A DNA stretch of 64,000 nucleotides from Bryopsis sp. KO-2023 (lineage: Eukaryota > Chlorophyta > Ulvophyceae > Bryopsidales > Bryopsidaceae), in NCBI GenBank assembly GCA_030272585.1, contig BSYQ01000010.1, positions 2,418,001 through 2,482,000 of the forward strand. The letters run 5' to 3'. Below the pieces are notes generated by a model. That model ran no database searches, had not been told where the DNA came from, and saw only the letters and a list, made by a program, of their open reading frames with translations. Position 1 is the stretch's first letter. Every line of letters begins with the position of its first letter. Made by a program: the position numbers and the translations under genes. Of this stretch, positions 1-12,300 are shown in pieces.

Positions 1-1019
1 GAGAGGAAAAAAAAAGAGGTAAAAACAAGATAAAAAAAGAAATTGTGTGTTTCATCAGGCATCGACAGATGGAATTTCAAAGCTCAGAGAAAAAGGTTTT
101 ATTTTGTGTATATAAAGAGAGAAGAAAAAAAAAATCTATGAGCCTATATTCGAGGAAGAAAGTTACCAAAAAAAAAAGAAGTTTGTCTGAAACATAGCAT
201 TTCTCAAGAAAGGGAAGTAAGAACAAAAAAAAGATTGTGTTTTTTTTTATCCTTTGTTTTTGGGGGGTTTCATTCTTCTTCTTTTTTTTTTTTGGCTGTG
301 AGAGAATCTTCCACCAAAGTTTTTTCTTTTATAACGGAATTTAGATGTACACAAACGAAGAACAAAAAAAAAAAAAAATGGAGTGTCTGGGAGGCTCTTG
401 TTTTTTTTCCTTTCTTCGATTCAATTTTTTGTTTTTGTGCTGATATTATGTGTAGAAATATTTGTTTGGCTAGCTGGGTGAAAAAAAAAGATTAGTACAG
501 ACGGGTGAAAAAAGGGAGAAGGAAAGACAAACAAAGGTTGAAAAAAAAAGAGTGAAAATAGGAGGGAAAAAAGAGTGTGGGAGAAACGGTTGGGAAAAAA
601 AAAGGTCAAAGTGAAACTCACTTGAAAAAACGAAACAAGAAAGAAAAGAAAAGAATTGAAAAACTGTTTTTGTTTGTTTTTCTAGAGGCTAGCCTGTTTT
701 TAATATAGCGGAGAGAGTGTGGGTCGAAGACGGTTTGTTCAGCAACTTTCAAATGTACCCAAGAAAAAACAGCAAAAAAATTCAAGGAGGGCATAATTGT
801 TTTTGTTTTGTTCGTTTTTTTGGTGTGCGTGTTTCTCGAAAACTTTTTTCAAAAATTTCGGAGAGCACGTGAAAATCAACTTGACTAATATTGGTTTGGG
901 CTAATCTTTGCTGTTCTCATCAAAATGAGGCAAAAATTTTAGGGAGGGTGGGGGCGGGAGATTTTTCTTACTGGATTAAAAAAAAACTTACATTTAATAT
1001 TTCAAAATGAGAAAAGAAA
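1..1019. other. low-complexity A/T-rich flank, no gene seen
   Basis: The stretch is dominated by A-runs, T-runs and purine-rich tracts. The short open frames in it are compositional: strings of F, K and S with no recognisable motif. No splice-consistent coding exon, RNA gene or recognisable repeat was found. Confidence 0.6.
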
Positions 1020-1157
1020 ATGGTGCTCTCTGGGCTTCTCGATCTCCTTGGAGTCGGCACTGAGGATGAGCAAAAATCTATTCTTGCAACACTATTGCCG
1101 CATCCTACCTATGCTGACCATCGTTACATTAAAACAAGCATTGAACACACACCTTGA
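1020..1157 (+). CDS. possible small ORF, 45 aa
   Basis: An ATG-to-TGA frame of 45 codons starts MVLSGLLDLLGVGTEDEQ. Its composition is balanced and unlike the homopolymer-driven frames around it, which is the only reason to list it. I recognise no domain. It may be an isolated exon or gene remnant. Nothing in its neighbours supports a function. Confidence 0.2.
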   Translation: MVLSGLLDLLGVGTEDEQKSILATLLPHPTYADHRYIKTSIEHTP

Positions 1158-1865
1158 GTAGGAATCTTAGGAATCTGTTTACAGTCTCAATCAACGAGCT
1201 AAGTGCTTTTTTAAACCGGCAACTCATTTGGATCCTTTCAAAGCGAGGAAAGAGGTGTTCTGATACAGATGGTGAAGAGATTTTATCCTTGCACCCGACC
1301 AACATCCAATCGACCGTATACTGTGCCAGGGTGGATTGACAGTTAAAGGAGACAGCACTTTAGATTGACTAATGCACCGTTTGGGGGAAGAGGCGAGACA
1401 TCAGGGTGAACCGGTTTTTGTGAGCGTCGGTTCATGAATATTTGAGAGGGTGGAACGAAGAGGGGGTTGTCTATCGAACAGGTCGGGGATTGTAATAGAG
1501 GTGGTTTCTAACATTAAAATACACATGTTCACATTTGATGTTTACTGATCCTTGTAATAGGAGAATATTTCTCCTACACAATGTAATTGATGTTTGTTTG
1601 TTTTGTAATAGAGGTGGTTTCTAAGGACTGGCACAATACAAATGATATAATTGTCCGCACCAACAAAAGAAGAAAAAACCCACAGGGTTCCAACGCTTGA
1701 TTCAATTTGGTGGCTGGGAAATACCATCAGCCAATCACACATGCAATTCCAAGGTTGGAAAACGAAAAGGAGAGGAAAGTACCTCGGCGGGGGTTCTTTA
1801 CAAAAGATGCCACAAGCGTTGGACTCGGTGCTGCAGCTTGACACCATTGGCTGGAGGCCAGCACC
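1158..1865. other. gap before the protease gene, with a 20-bp direct repeat
   Basis: No supported gene. It contains an exact 20-bp direct repeat at 1491-1510 and 1604-1623, plus a partial third match near 1554-1562. A short hairpin, AGGAGAA-TAT-TTCTCCT, lies at 1559-1575. The end of the stretch should hold the promoter and 5' leader of the downstream protease gene. Confidence 0.5.
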
Positions 1866-3043
1866 ATGGATCCCCGTTCCGCCGTTCCGATACTCGTTCT
1901 TGCTATTCTGGCGACAGGTGGGCGAGATCGCAGCGCTCCATCCACCATTCCGTTTTTACATGAAACCTCCACCGGTTAAAAGGCACGCCGATAGGATCGT
2001 AGCCGCTGTGTGTGGATTTGCTGCTTCATGCGGCCAACGAAAGAATTCGAACCGGGGGGGGGCAGTTTGCGAATGCAAGATCATATGCATGCGTGTGTCG
2101 TGACGGCGCCGCCGCTGCGGTTCTAGCCACCATCTTCCGTTTTCTTTTTTCACTTTCATTTTTTTCTATTTTGTAACGTCGCAGGGGCGCACAGTAATTG
2201 TTGGCACGAAAGCTTGAGCCCCTTCGAAGGCAAAATCGCTGTAAGTGCCAATCCCACCCAAGAAACTGGGAGGCACCGTGGATGGAATCCTTCCTAAGGG
2301 AAGCCTTACGTAAAATCTCAGCCCCATCCTCTAACTACCCCACAAGCATTCTCCACCATGCCACCTTAGAGTGCATTGCACCACTTTCTTACCCTTTTTT
2401 TTTCTTAATTCAAATTTGTAATGGGTTGTTTGTTCGCTCCAGGGTGGCAAAGATGTTGTTTTTGGGAGGTACCCCTACATGTGCAGTTTGCGGAGCGAGC
2501 CTGGCCACACAGGCAGCTCGCATTTTTGTGGAGGGACCTTGATTCACAAAGACTGGGTTCTGACGGCTGCCCATTGCGTCGTGGATCGAAATGGAGCCGC
2601 AACCACCACCTTTTACATATCGTGTGGATTGACTCACACAGACGATGCAGAAACGGAGGTCGGTGCCCTGTGGATGCTTGGTGGTCCATCCATGATCTCT
2701 TGGATGCAATAAAGTGCCTTTTTACTTTGTGTTTTTTTTTTTTTGCTGGTTGCTGTAAAGGAGAAGCCCCCCGATATCTGTTTGGATATCCATTGAGATG
2801 GGTTGCGTTCACCTTGCACCCCATCATTGGAAAGCAATAACTGGAATTGTGGGTAGAGGCCACAATAATAATAATAACCCCTCCCCCCCCCCAAGAAATT
2901 GGATGTTGTGGATCCATACCTATATATATGTATATATATGTGTGTGTTCAATTGGGGTTTGTTTTACAGAAATGTTCATACAGACCCAAATCTGTCCGCG
3001 ACTCTTTGCCTTCACATATAGCCGCAAAATCTAACTTCTAAAG

Positions 3044-3081
<38 letters not shown>

Positions 3082-6000
3082 CCTCACGTACTTCATTTTA
3101 CATTCATGCTTTTCTTAAAATAGTGTAAAATTCTGTTATTATTCAGGAATTCACCTCTTGCCATGTAATTTACCATGACAAGTTCGATTTCAGGAAGCCA
3201 AACCATGGCTTCGACATTGCCCTGGTTCAGTTGAGCAGATCCAGCGACGAGGTTCCATGCAAGGTCGAGGATACAGACATGGTGGAGCTCAAACACAACG
3301 GGAGAAGCAAGGTCGGAACTGTGAGAACCATGGGCTGGGGGCTCAACGAAAAGGGACAGAGCGCCAAAATACTGCAACAGCTGGACCTCGATTTGATGCG
3401 ACCGATGACTTGTGCGAGGAAATTTGGTTTTGAATTCTCGCTCATGTCCAGAATTCTCCGCCGGAACAAGTCTATTTGTGGCCACAAGGATGGTGCTGAT
3501 ACGTGCCAAGGTAACCTCTGGATGCTTATAGATCCGGTGCAATTTTAAGATATATGTATGCATGTTGAATTGAAATTATTTAACACACACGGTCAATCCG
3601 CTCAGTACGATATGCATTGATGACATGCTTGATTTGGGGGAGCATAATTTCTGTGATTTCTTCTGGGAATGCCCATGCAATTCTGGTGAATATTTTTTTT
3701 CTGGAGATTATCGACCCAGTTTCTTCTTAGTCCACCATTTGGGTAGAGAGGTGGATATGATACTGTGGTTTCTTTCTGAGTCGACTTGTTAACACATTTC
3801 GATTAACAGGCTGCACTCTGCCTATTTTCTGTATGTCTATTTTTCTTCCCCTTTTTTTTTTTGGGGGGGGGGGTTAAAGAAGGGGGAAAATAAAATAAGA
3901 TTAAATGAGATTTTCATTACGCAAAATTTTTTATTTTGCGCTATCAAAAAATTATTTGCTGGCAAGTGGGCCGCGGTGATTGAGGCAACCCTGTTTGCAC
4001 AAATCATGAAAATAAGATTTAGTTTTATTAAACTAATGGGCTTTTTCCTTCTTCTTCTTGGGGGATCTTTCTTGCAGGCGATTCTGGTGGGCCCTTGATC
4101 ATACCAGGAAGCGACAAAGAGTGCGGCCAGGATGATGTATTGATTGGAATCACAGCATTTGGGCTTCCTTGCGATGAGGGCAACCTCGGCTCCCCTGGTG
4201 TATTCACTAGAGCGTTCGGTTTCAAGAAATGGATCGACCAGCGTGGCATGGGGGAGTGCAAACTGAAATCCAATTTCAATTGCCGAAACCCCTTGCCCCC
4301 GGATCTGATCGTGTCGTGCGGTCAGAAGCTGGAGAATTATTTCATTTTCACGAAGGAGACGGTGGAGTGCAATACGGTTCCAGCCAAACCGAAAGGTCGG
4401 GAAAAATGAACTGGATGAGCAATATTCTTTTTGGAAAGATGCAGGGCTGCAGGACATCAAATATTCATCAAAGTCCCCCCCCCCCCCCCCCTTGCTTTCC
4501 AGTGCAACATACCTTTTTTTATGGAATGAATTCCCACAGGAGTGTTTTTCATGATGGACTTTTTGTTGTCTCTTCCCTTTTCCGTTTTAACAAAGTGTGA
4601 CATGCGTGAAATTTTTTCGTTTATAGCATATCTAATTTGCTGCTTTTTTTGGTTTGTTGAACAGAATCCGGAGGGTGCTCTCATTTTGATGGTATAGATC
4701 TTGGAAAAGGTTCAACACCCATTGATGATAAAACACATGTTGTGGAAACTCCGGAGGAATGCTGTGCTCTTTGCAAAAAGACGAAGGGTACGTTTGGGAA
4801 AAAAAAGGAGAGAGATAGAAAGAAAAGGAATAAGAAAAGAGAAAAACAAAAAGGGCAAAAAAAGGGGGGGGACTCTTAGTCATTTTTGCATGTCTGTTGC
4901 CATGTGTTCCTTTTTTTTTTTTTTGAAAAAGCCGAAACACACCTTTTTTAGTCTGGGGAAATCCTTGTGCTGTTCTCGCTATTATTATTTTTTTCCCCGA
5001 AGCATAGAGGAGAATTTTTCTTTTTTTTTCCTTTTGGACGCTTTTTACGAGTTTAATGAACTCTACTAACTGACAGGCACATAGAGTGGGGGCTGAAAAC
5101 ATATTTCATCCGAAAAATAAAAATAAAAATAGAAATAAAAAAAATAGAGTACGAATATCACTGTTCTATTCAAAGAATCAGACAAGGGTGGTCTCCGGTT
5201 GCCACCTTTTAACAAAGTACACCCTGCGAGAAAGTATTAATTTTTATTTTTTTTTGGGGGGGGGGGGATTTTTTACTTGCATATTGGAAGTACAAGACAC
5301 GGGCTTGTGTTGCAAGTATTATATACATAAAGTATAGATACAACTTCTCAGTTCGTATTTATCGTTGTTTTTTTTTTCAGACTGCAAGACATGGACTTAC
5401 ATCCACGTTGCGGCAAAAAGATATCCCAAAGGATCTTGCTTGTTGAGGGAAGTTTTGGCTCCCGCAACCAAATGCTCTGCTTGTACAAGCGGCATTACAA
5501 TTCGTGACAGTCCGCTGGGTAAGGGAGAGAGGGAAAAAATAAAAATTTAACTTAATTAAATTAATTATTTTTGCATCAAATTTAAAGGGGGAACAAAATG
5601 CACGGGATCATGCATGCATCTGGATTTTTTTGAATTCTGGTGTCCGTGTTGATGTATGCTATTCAAACCAGAAAAAAAATATATATATATATAAAAATAT
5701 CCTTGTTTTTACTGCTTGTAAGGGGTAGCGGAACGCAAAAGCATTGCAACCTTGAGTTGAAATAATTCTTTAATTTTTTTTAAATTCTTTTTTGAATCGC
5801 TGTCAACGCATTAAAGAGTGCATCCCAATCACTTCGGTGCCGAAAAAACACACTTGATTTTCAGATAGGGCAAATCTGTACCTGCTTTTTGTATTCGACC
5901 ATCATTTCAAAAATCAGCATGATTCTTTCAATGCATGCGAAAACAAACATAGACACCGACAGATGATCGTCGGTGTGGAATGTGGATTTATCTGGAGTTG

Positions 6001-9000
6001 GGAGGCTCGCACGTGTTTCCTCTTTTTCAATGAAAGTTACATGTCAGACCTGTTGCGAAAAACGTGTGTGTGTGGCTATGAATTGCAAGATTACTATATC
6101 TCGGATGGATTCATGCATTTGCTTGGGGTGACTTTCGAGGGAGATCGGGAAAGGAGGAGATATAATCGAACCGCCCAAGAATGCCGTGATCGATGCAAGA
6201 AAGACAAAAGAAGGAGAAAAAAAACCTGTATGCAATCAAAAATATGGTGTCGTAAAGCAACAAAAAAAAAAAACTTTTTTGGATAGTTTCTGCACCTCCA
6301 CTAAAAAATAGTAAAAGAAATAAAATAAAAACGCTGATGATATGAAAATTAAAAAAAATTGATGGAAATTCTTGCATTTTCATAAATAATGCTTATAATT
6401 TGAATACATTCCAAGCAGTTTTGCTCGATATTGATGGCTTTTTTTTTGTTTTTTTTTTCGTATTTTTATTGCTCATCAGATTTACAGAGAAAAACAATAT
6501 CTGTTGAAAAGTATGCATTGGTTTTTTCTTTAATCTGATAAGAGCTTTTCACCCCCTACTTTCCCCAAAAGAAAAAAACAACCTGTGAAAATTAAAAACT
6601 AAAAAACCCCCTGCAATGATGTAGCTGATCAAGTTTTCTTTTTTAATTTGTGTTTTTTTTCCTGCACAATTATAGATTGCGAAGCGGCGACGTTCAATGT
6701 CAACTCAAATGGAAGGGGAGGATACTGCACAATGATCAGAAGACCATATCTGATCAAAATCTGTGACAGATGCCACACTGTTCTCCGACTGGATGCTAAT
6801 GTGGATGGTGGGCCCACTCATTCCCCCAATATATATATATATACACGTATATGAATGAATGAATGTTTAATTTACATTAGGCAAGCTTGCCCAACAAGGC
6901 TGTCCACAACGAGGTGATTTAGCCCTGCCCTTAGTAAAAATCCAGATCAAATAAAGTCAGCTCTAGAGAACCCTCCACAGTTGCATCTAAGAATAGAGTA
7001 AACTTAGTAAAAATCCCTTGTGATATATATATATATATATATATTAGTAAATTTGTAGTTGATTGATATTGTGGTTTTTTATGTGGTTTTCATGTGTTTG
7101 CGCATTTCAATATTTTGATAGTTTCGATATGAGTTAGTGAGGAATTTTTTTTGGTGTGTGTTTTTTTGGTGGATGCAGAGATCGGAGCAGATATTTTTTC
7201 TCTGATCAAGAACCCCATGAAAGAACTCCCAAAAGCCGTCCAAAAAGGTTGGGGAAAAACTCACAGAAAAGAAAATGAGTAGACTTTTGTTTTCTTACAA
7301 AAAATGTGTGTCAAAAAGCATTTCATTTTTTTCTTTCCTTCCAGCAATATTTTCCTTTCAACTGCATTACTGCTGGCATTTTTTTTGTTTTGGCAAGTAC
7401 CTTGACCCAGGCAGCAAATCACACAGTTTTAATTAATAATGGAAAGTTCAGTTTTCTGGGGGGGGGATTTTTCGAATTTATTTAATTATTTTTATTCTTT
7501 TTTCGTGCGGGGGGGGGGGGATATCGGTTTTCAACCGGTATCACTTTTTTTTTTCCCTTCCCATTTTTTTGGGGGGGGGAGATTGGGGCAATTCGATTGC
7601 TGACCAACATTTTTTTTCTCATTACTAAAAAATGACAGGAAACTGCCAATACACTGTTGGTGTGGATATGGTGGAGGAAGGGAGTGATGCTACAATCAAT
7701 GGAGAAGGGTTTGAAAATATCGTTTCTCCAGAAGAGTGCTGTCAGCTTTGCCGAGAAACGAAAGGTGGCCAGCTGCGGGGGGGGGGGGGGAGGGGAAATA
7801 AAATAATTGCACAATTGACAAATATGCATAGTCCTGGTTCCAACAAAAAACGAATAGCTTTGGGATGGAACGTGCCGAACGCTCATATGGAGGTTTGAGA
7901 ATTTTTTTGAAAATATGGGAATTTGACTGTTTCATCGGGGGGGGGGGGGGGGGGGGAGATAATAATAATTATTATTATTATTCTTATTATTATTCCTATC
8001 GCACAGGAATAATTAGTCAGAAGTGTGATGCAATCTTTTCGAGTCGGTATCAATTATTTAGTTATTTTTATTTAATTTAAATCAATTAGTTTAATTCTAT
8101 TTTTTCATTAAGATTGGATAAGACCAGTCTAGGCCATTTGTTCCCCAAATGTTTTGAAGGGTTTTTTTTCTAGTTTTTTATTTTTTTTGGGGGGGGAGGG
8201 AGGGGAGGGATTGCTGTTTTGAGTTTATGATTTCTGTTGTTTTTCAGAATGCGTGTCCTGGACTCTCTTGACTACGAAAACTTTTCACTATGAGCAGTTC
8301 CGTAGAATATTTTCGAGGGAAAAAGGAAGATGCTACTTGAGAAACAAAGTTCTGAAGGAAGTTCCATGTGCTGTGTGTATCAGCGGAGTGGTTGCAGGTA
8401 AACTTAATCTGCATTTTCTTTTTTTTGGTTTAAAAATGTAGATTGATTCAACACCCTCTTAACCCCCCCCCCACAGAACAAAAGAAAAAAGAATCCAGTT
8501 TTGCCCTTTTTCTTTCTGTAAAAATACCTACTATCTCTGTTTCTCAATGAAGCGTATTTTCAGTGGGTTTTTTTTTTCGATTTACCCTCTTTTTTGGGGG
8601 GTTCTCTGTTTCACGTGGGGGTGTTTCTTTTCCAATGCTTTCTGTTTTTTTGTGTTTTTTTTTCTCCATTTTTCAGATGTATTACAGATGCTGAAAAATC
8701 CTCATGGAATCTGCCCCATTGGTTTTCTCATTCTATTCCCCCTCCACAAACCTTGCACCTAAACATAGGGTTAAGATTCTGTTTTCGATTGCTTTTTTTT
8801 TTTTTTTTTTTCGGATTTACTCATCCCCTGTTCGTGTGTTATCAGAATCTGGGACTTCGTGTTTTGATGACCCTTCCTGTCGCTTATTGGAGGGAATTGA
8901 TCTGGCTGGATATGACTTCGAAACCATACGGGTGACTAACAGCCCAATGGAATGCTGCAAGAAGTGCAAGAAAGCAAAAGGTGTGGAGTTTCACACATTA

Positions 9001-9912
9001 AAAGAAAAATGGGCGGGTTTTTTCCTCTGTTTATTATTCACTATTTGCTTGTTTTTTTTGTTTTTTTTTTAAGATTAGATTCGGAAGTTAAAATAAGTTT
9101 TCGATGATGCGAACAACAATTGTGTGGAATTTTAATTAAAAAAAAAAAAAAAGACATGGATTGCCTGTTTGATTGTGGCGGTGGATGGATTTGCTTTTTT
9201 TTTAATACTCCAAAGCATTAATAATTTGTTGCGATTCATATCTTCATTTTTCGAATGTTAATTATTAGTCTTTTTTTCTTCGTGTGTGTGTGTGTGTGTC
9301 TGTGCATTTTTATTTTTATTTATATTTTATCCCAAATAGAGTGCAAAGCATGGACACGAAACAAAGTGAGTGGACAATGCTGGCTGAAGAAGAAAGGTGC
9401 ACCGGTGCCTAGAATATGTGCTGCTTGCGACAGCGGAGTCATGATTGAGAAAGGTGCTCCCTTATTTTTTTCTTAAATCAGTATTTTTTTTTAATTCTTG
9501 TTGTTATTACTTGTTGTTTTGCACGTTTTCTTTCATTGTTTTATTTCTGCTTGCTGCTGCTTTTACTTTCCAAAAGCAAGAAAATATTTTCCCCGGAAAA
9601 AAAATATATATATCATAATAATGGAAATTGTATTTTGGAATAGATGTCTATCCATTTGATGTTGGAACAGGTTCGAAAATGGATTGGGAAAAAAACAAGC
9701 TACCTGTTATATGCAGACTTGCAGAAAAACAACTTTCACGGGAAATTTCACCGTGAAATTTTATTGGAACCTATAACCCCTCGACCTTTTTTTCTTTCTA
9801 TTTCTTTCATGATTATTTGATCGAGTGATTTTTTTTTATTTTTTTTCTTGCACTTGCAGTGACACGAGAAGAAATTTTACCGCTCCACCCTATCGTCACC
9901 AAGACAGACTGA
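1866..9912 (+). CDS. secreted trypsin-like serine protease with four PAN/Apple domains
   Basis: The 15 exons are 1866-1917, 2185-2240, 2443-2658, 3147-3510, 4078-4395, 4665-4787, 5381-5518, 6048-6227, 6676-6807, 7639-7764, 8248-8397, 8846-8980, 9340-9453, 9644-9670 and 9860-9912, giving 727 aa. The N-terminus ([21 protein letters not shown]) is a signal peptide. A zymogen cleavage site K34-IAGG follows. The S1 domain (about 35-320) has TAAHC (His80), FDIAL (Asp131) and GDSGGP (Ser232). Asp226 in ADTCQGDSGG matches chymotrypsin Asp189, predicting Lys/Arg specificity. Four PAN/Apple domains follow (about 336-422, 423-526, 527-618, 619-701). Domains 1, 3 and 4 show the CCxxC pattern and a CxxW-like start of the second half; domain 2 (423-526) is the most divergent. 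Every exon join from exon 4 to the end is phase 1. Known Apple-domain proteases such as plasma kallikrein and factor XI have Apple domains before the protease; here they come after it. It presumably acts outside the cell, with PAN domains binding protein or sugar (inferred). Exon 8 start and exon 8 donor are the least certain joins. Confidence 0.92.
3051..3078. repeat. (GT)n microsatellite in intron 3 of the protease gene
   Basis: About 14 uninterrupted GT dinucleotides follow a short TA tract, about 70 bases upstream of exon 4 of the trypsin-PAN gene. Confidence 0.95.
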
Positions 9913-10900
9913 ATGCTTTTTGTATAGGTGTTTTTTGCTTCCTTTTTTTTGCAGCAATTTCTAGATCAACATCTAAAAATGCTATTTTTGAAAATTTACA
10001 AGCTCGATCTTTGAAAAAATATTCCTGAAAAAGAAATGTTCTTTTTTCAAACATGATACTTGACACGTTGGAATTTTTTATTTTTTTTTCTTCTTTTTAT
10101 TCTGAACTGAATATGACAATTTGGACTGGTCTTATTGATTGTGAAAGTTTTTTTTTCTGGCCAGGTTGAAAAGCAACCAGTAAAACTAACTTCTCGGAAA
10201 GAATAAAGATAAAATTGTCGATTTTTTCTTTAATCTTTTCAAGTACCACATTCATATCGGGGCCGACCTTGCAATTTTTTTTTGCTGTCAAATGCTGAGA
10301 CTGTGTGGAACTGCTGGGTGGGGGATTCCTTTTTTTTCCCCTTTATTCTTCTTTTTCTCAAGTGACATTTGTCTACTTTATGGTGTCAAAACTTGTCGCT
10401 TTGTGTAAAAGATTTTTTTTTTCACAACTTGATGTTTTTGACAAAAAATGTGTTTATTGTCTTTGCTTCAATTTTTGTTTCTGAATTTCTCTTGATTTTG
10501 CAATGATTTCCCCCAATTGTGCTCAGTGGCGGCGTGTACACACTGGCTGCTCAACGATTAATCTAACCAATTGATATCGTTGATATAGAGTCCCAACTCC
10601 TGCTGAAGCCCTCCCTGTTTTTCTTTTGAACCCACATGAAATAATTAAATGTAACCCAGTTCTTGCATGCAATCTACTTTCATAAATCCAATGGTTATGA
10701 TTAGTGTTCCTTGCCATTTCTTTTTCATTCAAAAATTGTCAAGTCCAAATATTTCTCTTTTGTATCTATCAAATCCATCCAAAGCTTCTTTGTCTGCGGA
10801 TATATTTTTTCTTCAGAAAAAATCACCAAAAAAGGAAACTATATCTGCACCCCAATATACCCCCCCCCCCCTCCTACCCACCATCTGACAATGTGCAAAA
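9913..10900. other. spacer after the protease gene, nothing identified
   Basis: T-rich sequence without a supported gene or RNA. Short frames here lack splice or motif support. It leads into the repeat island that begins near 10.95 kb. Confidence 0.5.
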
Positions 10901-11142
10901 TCGTATGCTGCTGTGCATTTGTATGTCGAAGATCTCTTCCCTCTCCTACTTTCAATGCGGCAAGGCTGGCTTGAATTTCATTCCACCCCCCTTTCCCTTG
11001 ACCCGGCCCCAGATTATCCACCATGGTGAACGTACGGAAAATGAAGGTTTCGAAACAGGCCCTTCAGTGGTTGCTTGTTGTGAATGGGCTTTCACTCAAA
11101 ACAGACGGTGGTGTTGATGCCTCCTTTATGTTTTAATCATGA

Positions 11143-11188
11143 GTCAGCACGGAATCGAACCGTGGGTGCTGCCAGGACAAGCACTGAC
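11143..11188 (-). ncRNA. 46-nt tRNA-like element, copy 1
   Basis: On the minus strand, a GTCAG/CTGAC outer stem encloses a GTGCT/AGCAC hairpin and a T-arm-like hairpin CACGG-TTCGATT-CCGTG. The T-arm contains GGTTCGATTCC, a perfect match to the RNA polymerase III B-box consensus. There is room for neither a D-arm nor a normal anticodon arm, so this is not a canonical tRNA. It differs from the copy at 30654-30699 at three positions, all in loops. Transcription is not shown. Confidence 0.5.
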
Positions 11189-11231
11189 AACTGACAGATC
11201 TTGATGTGCAGCACACGGAAAAAAAAAAGGC

Positions 11232-11273
11232 TGTTGAGATAAAGAGGTGGGGGCCCACCTCTTTATCTCAACA
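11232..11273. repeat. 20-bp-stem palindrome
   Basis: The arms TGTTGAGATAAAGAGGTGGG (11232-11251) and its exact reverse complement (11254-11273) are separated by two bases. The matching place in the other repeat copy lacks it, so it was gained here or lost there. Confidence 0.9.
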
Positions 11274-11791
11274 ATGCATTTTGGACTCTTTCTGGGCTTG
11301 TCGAAAAAATAATGGAATAACACATCTCAGCTCCCAGAAAAGATGCTTATTTTAAATTGTGAACGTATAACTTTTGCCAGCAGTCTTTCGATTGTCCGAG
11401 AGTTCCCCTCACCTTTTGAAATCAAATAACAGCAGCTCCGAAACGTTGAAAAACTTGCTTCGATTTGAGTTAAGAAAGTCAGTGCGAACAGAGGGTCTAG
11501 GTCATCACAGCAATGGCAGCAACTGTTGGTGGAATCTATTAATTCTGGTTTCTGTCAGTAGATGTCCAGACAATCGATGATTTCCACGGGGAAGCCTGCT
11601 CAAATTCAATCGAAGAGCCTTAGACACATCTCATCAGCCGAAACATTCCTTAGTGCTTTTTGAAAAAAAACCCTTTTGCATTCAGACGGTCATTGAAATG
11701 GATTTTGAGATGAAAAAAAAAGAACAAACACCCTGATGGCGGTTGCCGTGAAATCGATTTTACATCAGAAGAAAGTTTGGGGTCTTACTTA

Positions 11792-11848
11792 ATCCTCCCC
11801 ACAAACAAACAAACAAACAACATTTACATTTACATTATCCTCCCCACA
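11792..11848. repeat. short insertion flanked by 12-bp direct repeats
   Basis: ATCCTCCCCACA occurs at 11792-11803 and again at 11837-11848, bracketing an (AAAC)n/(ATTTAC)n microsatellite. The aligned region of repeat copy 2 has a single version of this sequence and no microsatellite. Confidence 0.6.
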
Positions 11849-12300
11849 GACAGCGCCCATCGGAGTTGAAGTGCATCCTTTAAGCCAACCATGATCATGA
11901 TTTGATTTGATTTAAGCCAACCAGTCCCCTTGAAATAACATGCAAAACTCCCTGTGGATGTCACCTTTCATGGTCCCGAATGAACGCTCCAGTACAACTA
12001 CAAAAATGCTCAACTGTCTCTTCGCCGAGAATCCACAGATGCAGGGATATCACCCCCACCTCAGCCCTTCGAACAGGATCGCAGCCAATCTCCCTTCAGC
12101 CCCCAAGCAAGACTGTCTGGGATTCGATTCAGGGTATGAAAACGAGCGAGAAGGGGTCTTATTTTTCTGCTAAAAAAATGTCTGGTGCTTTTTCTCTCCA
12201 CACACACACACAAGCAAGGATGCCTCGAAGGCGAGAGGCTCCTGCACGTTGTCTTGTCAACATACATATCTATATTATGATAGAATAGAACACAAGGATT

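Larger units (their letters stand above)
10950..12130 (-). repeat. dispersed repeat, copy 1 (antisense to copy 2 at 29.7-30.9 kb)
   Basis: Read on the minus strand, several blocks match 30.0-30.9 kb at clearly high identity by eye: a block around the 46-nt tRNA-like unit and its 3' flank (11190 down to about 10960), the block at 11780-11940, and the block at 12050-12130. Relative to copy 2, this copy carries about 480 extra bases at roughly 11298-11775 and a palindrome at 11232-11273. No long ORF for a transposase or reverse transcriptase is present, so it is probably non-autonomous. Boundaries are approximate. Confidence 0.75.

Noticed and set aside
2185-2240. Apparent frameshift in the protease gene (a reading giving IVGTKA then a stop)
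   Set aside because: Exon 1 ends in phase 1. With that carry, exon 2 reads on to FEGKIA and joins IAGGKDV without any frameshift, so the gene is intact.
11143-11188. Canonical tRNA gene
   Set aside because: The T-arm and B-box are present, but only 46 nt separate the ends of the outer stem, with no D-arm and no 7-base anticodon loop on a 5-bp stem. It is listed as tRNA-like instead.
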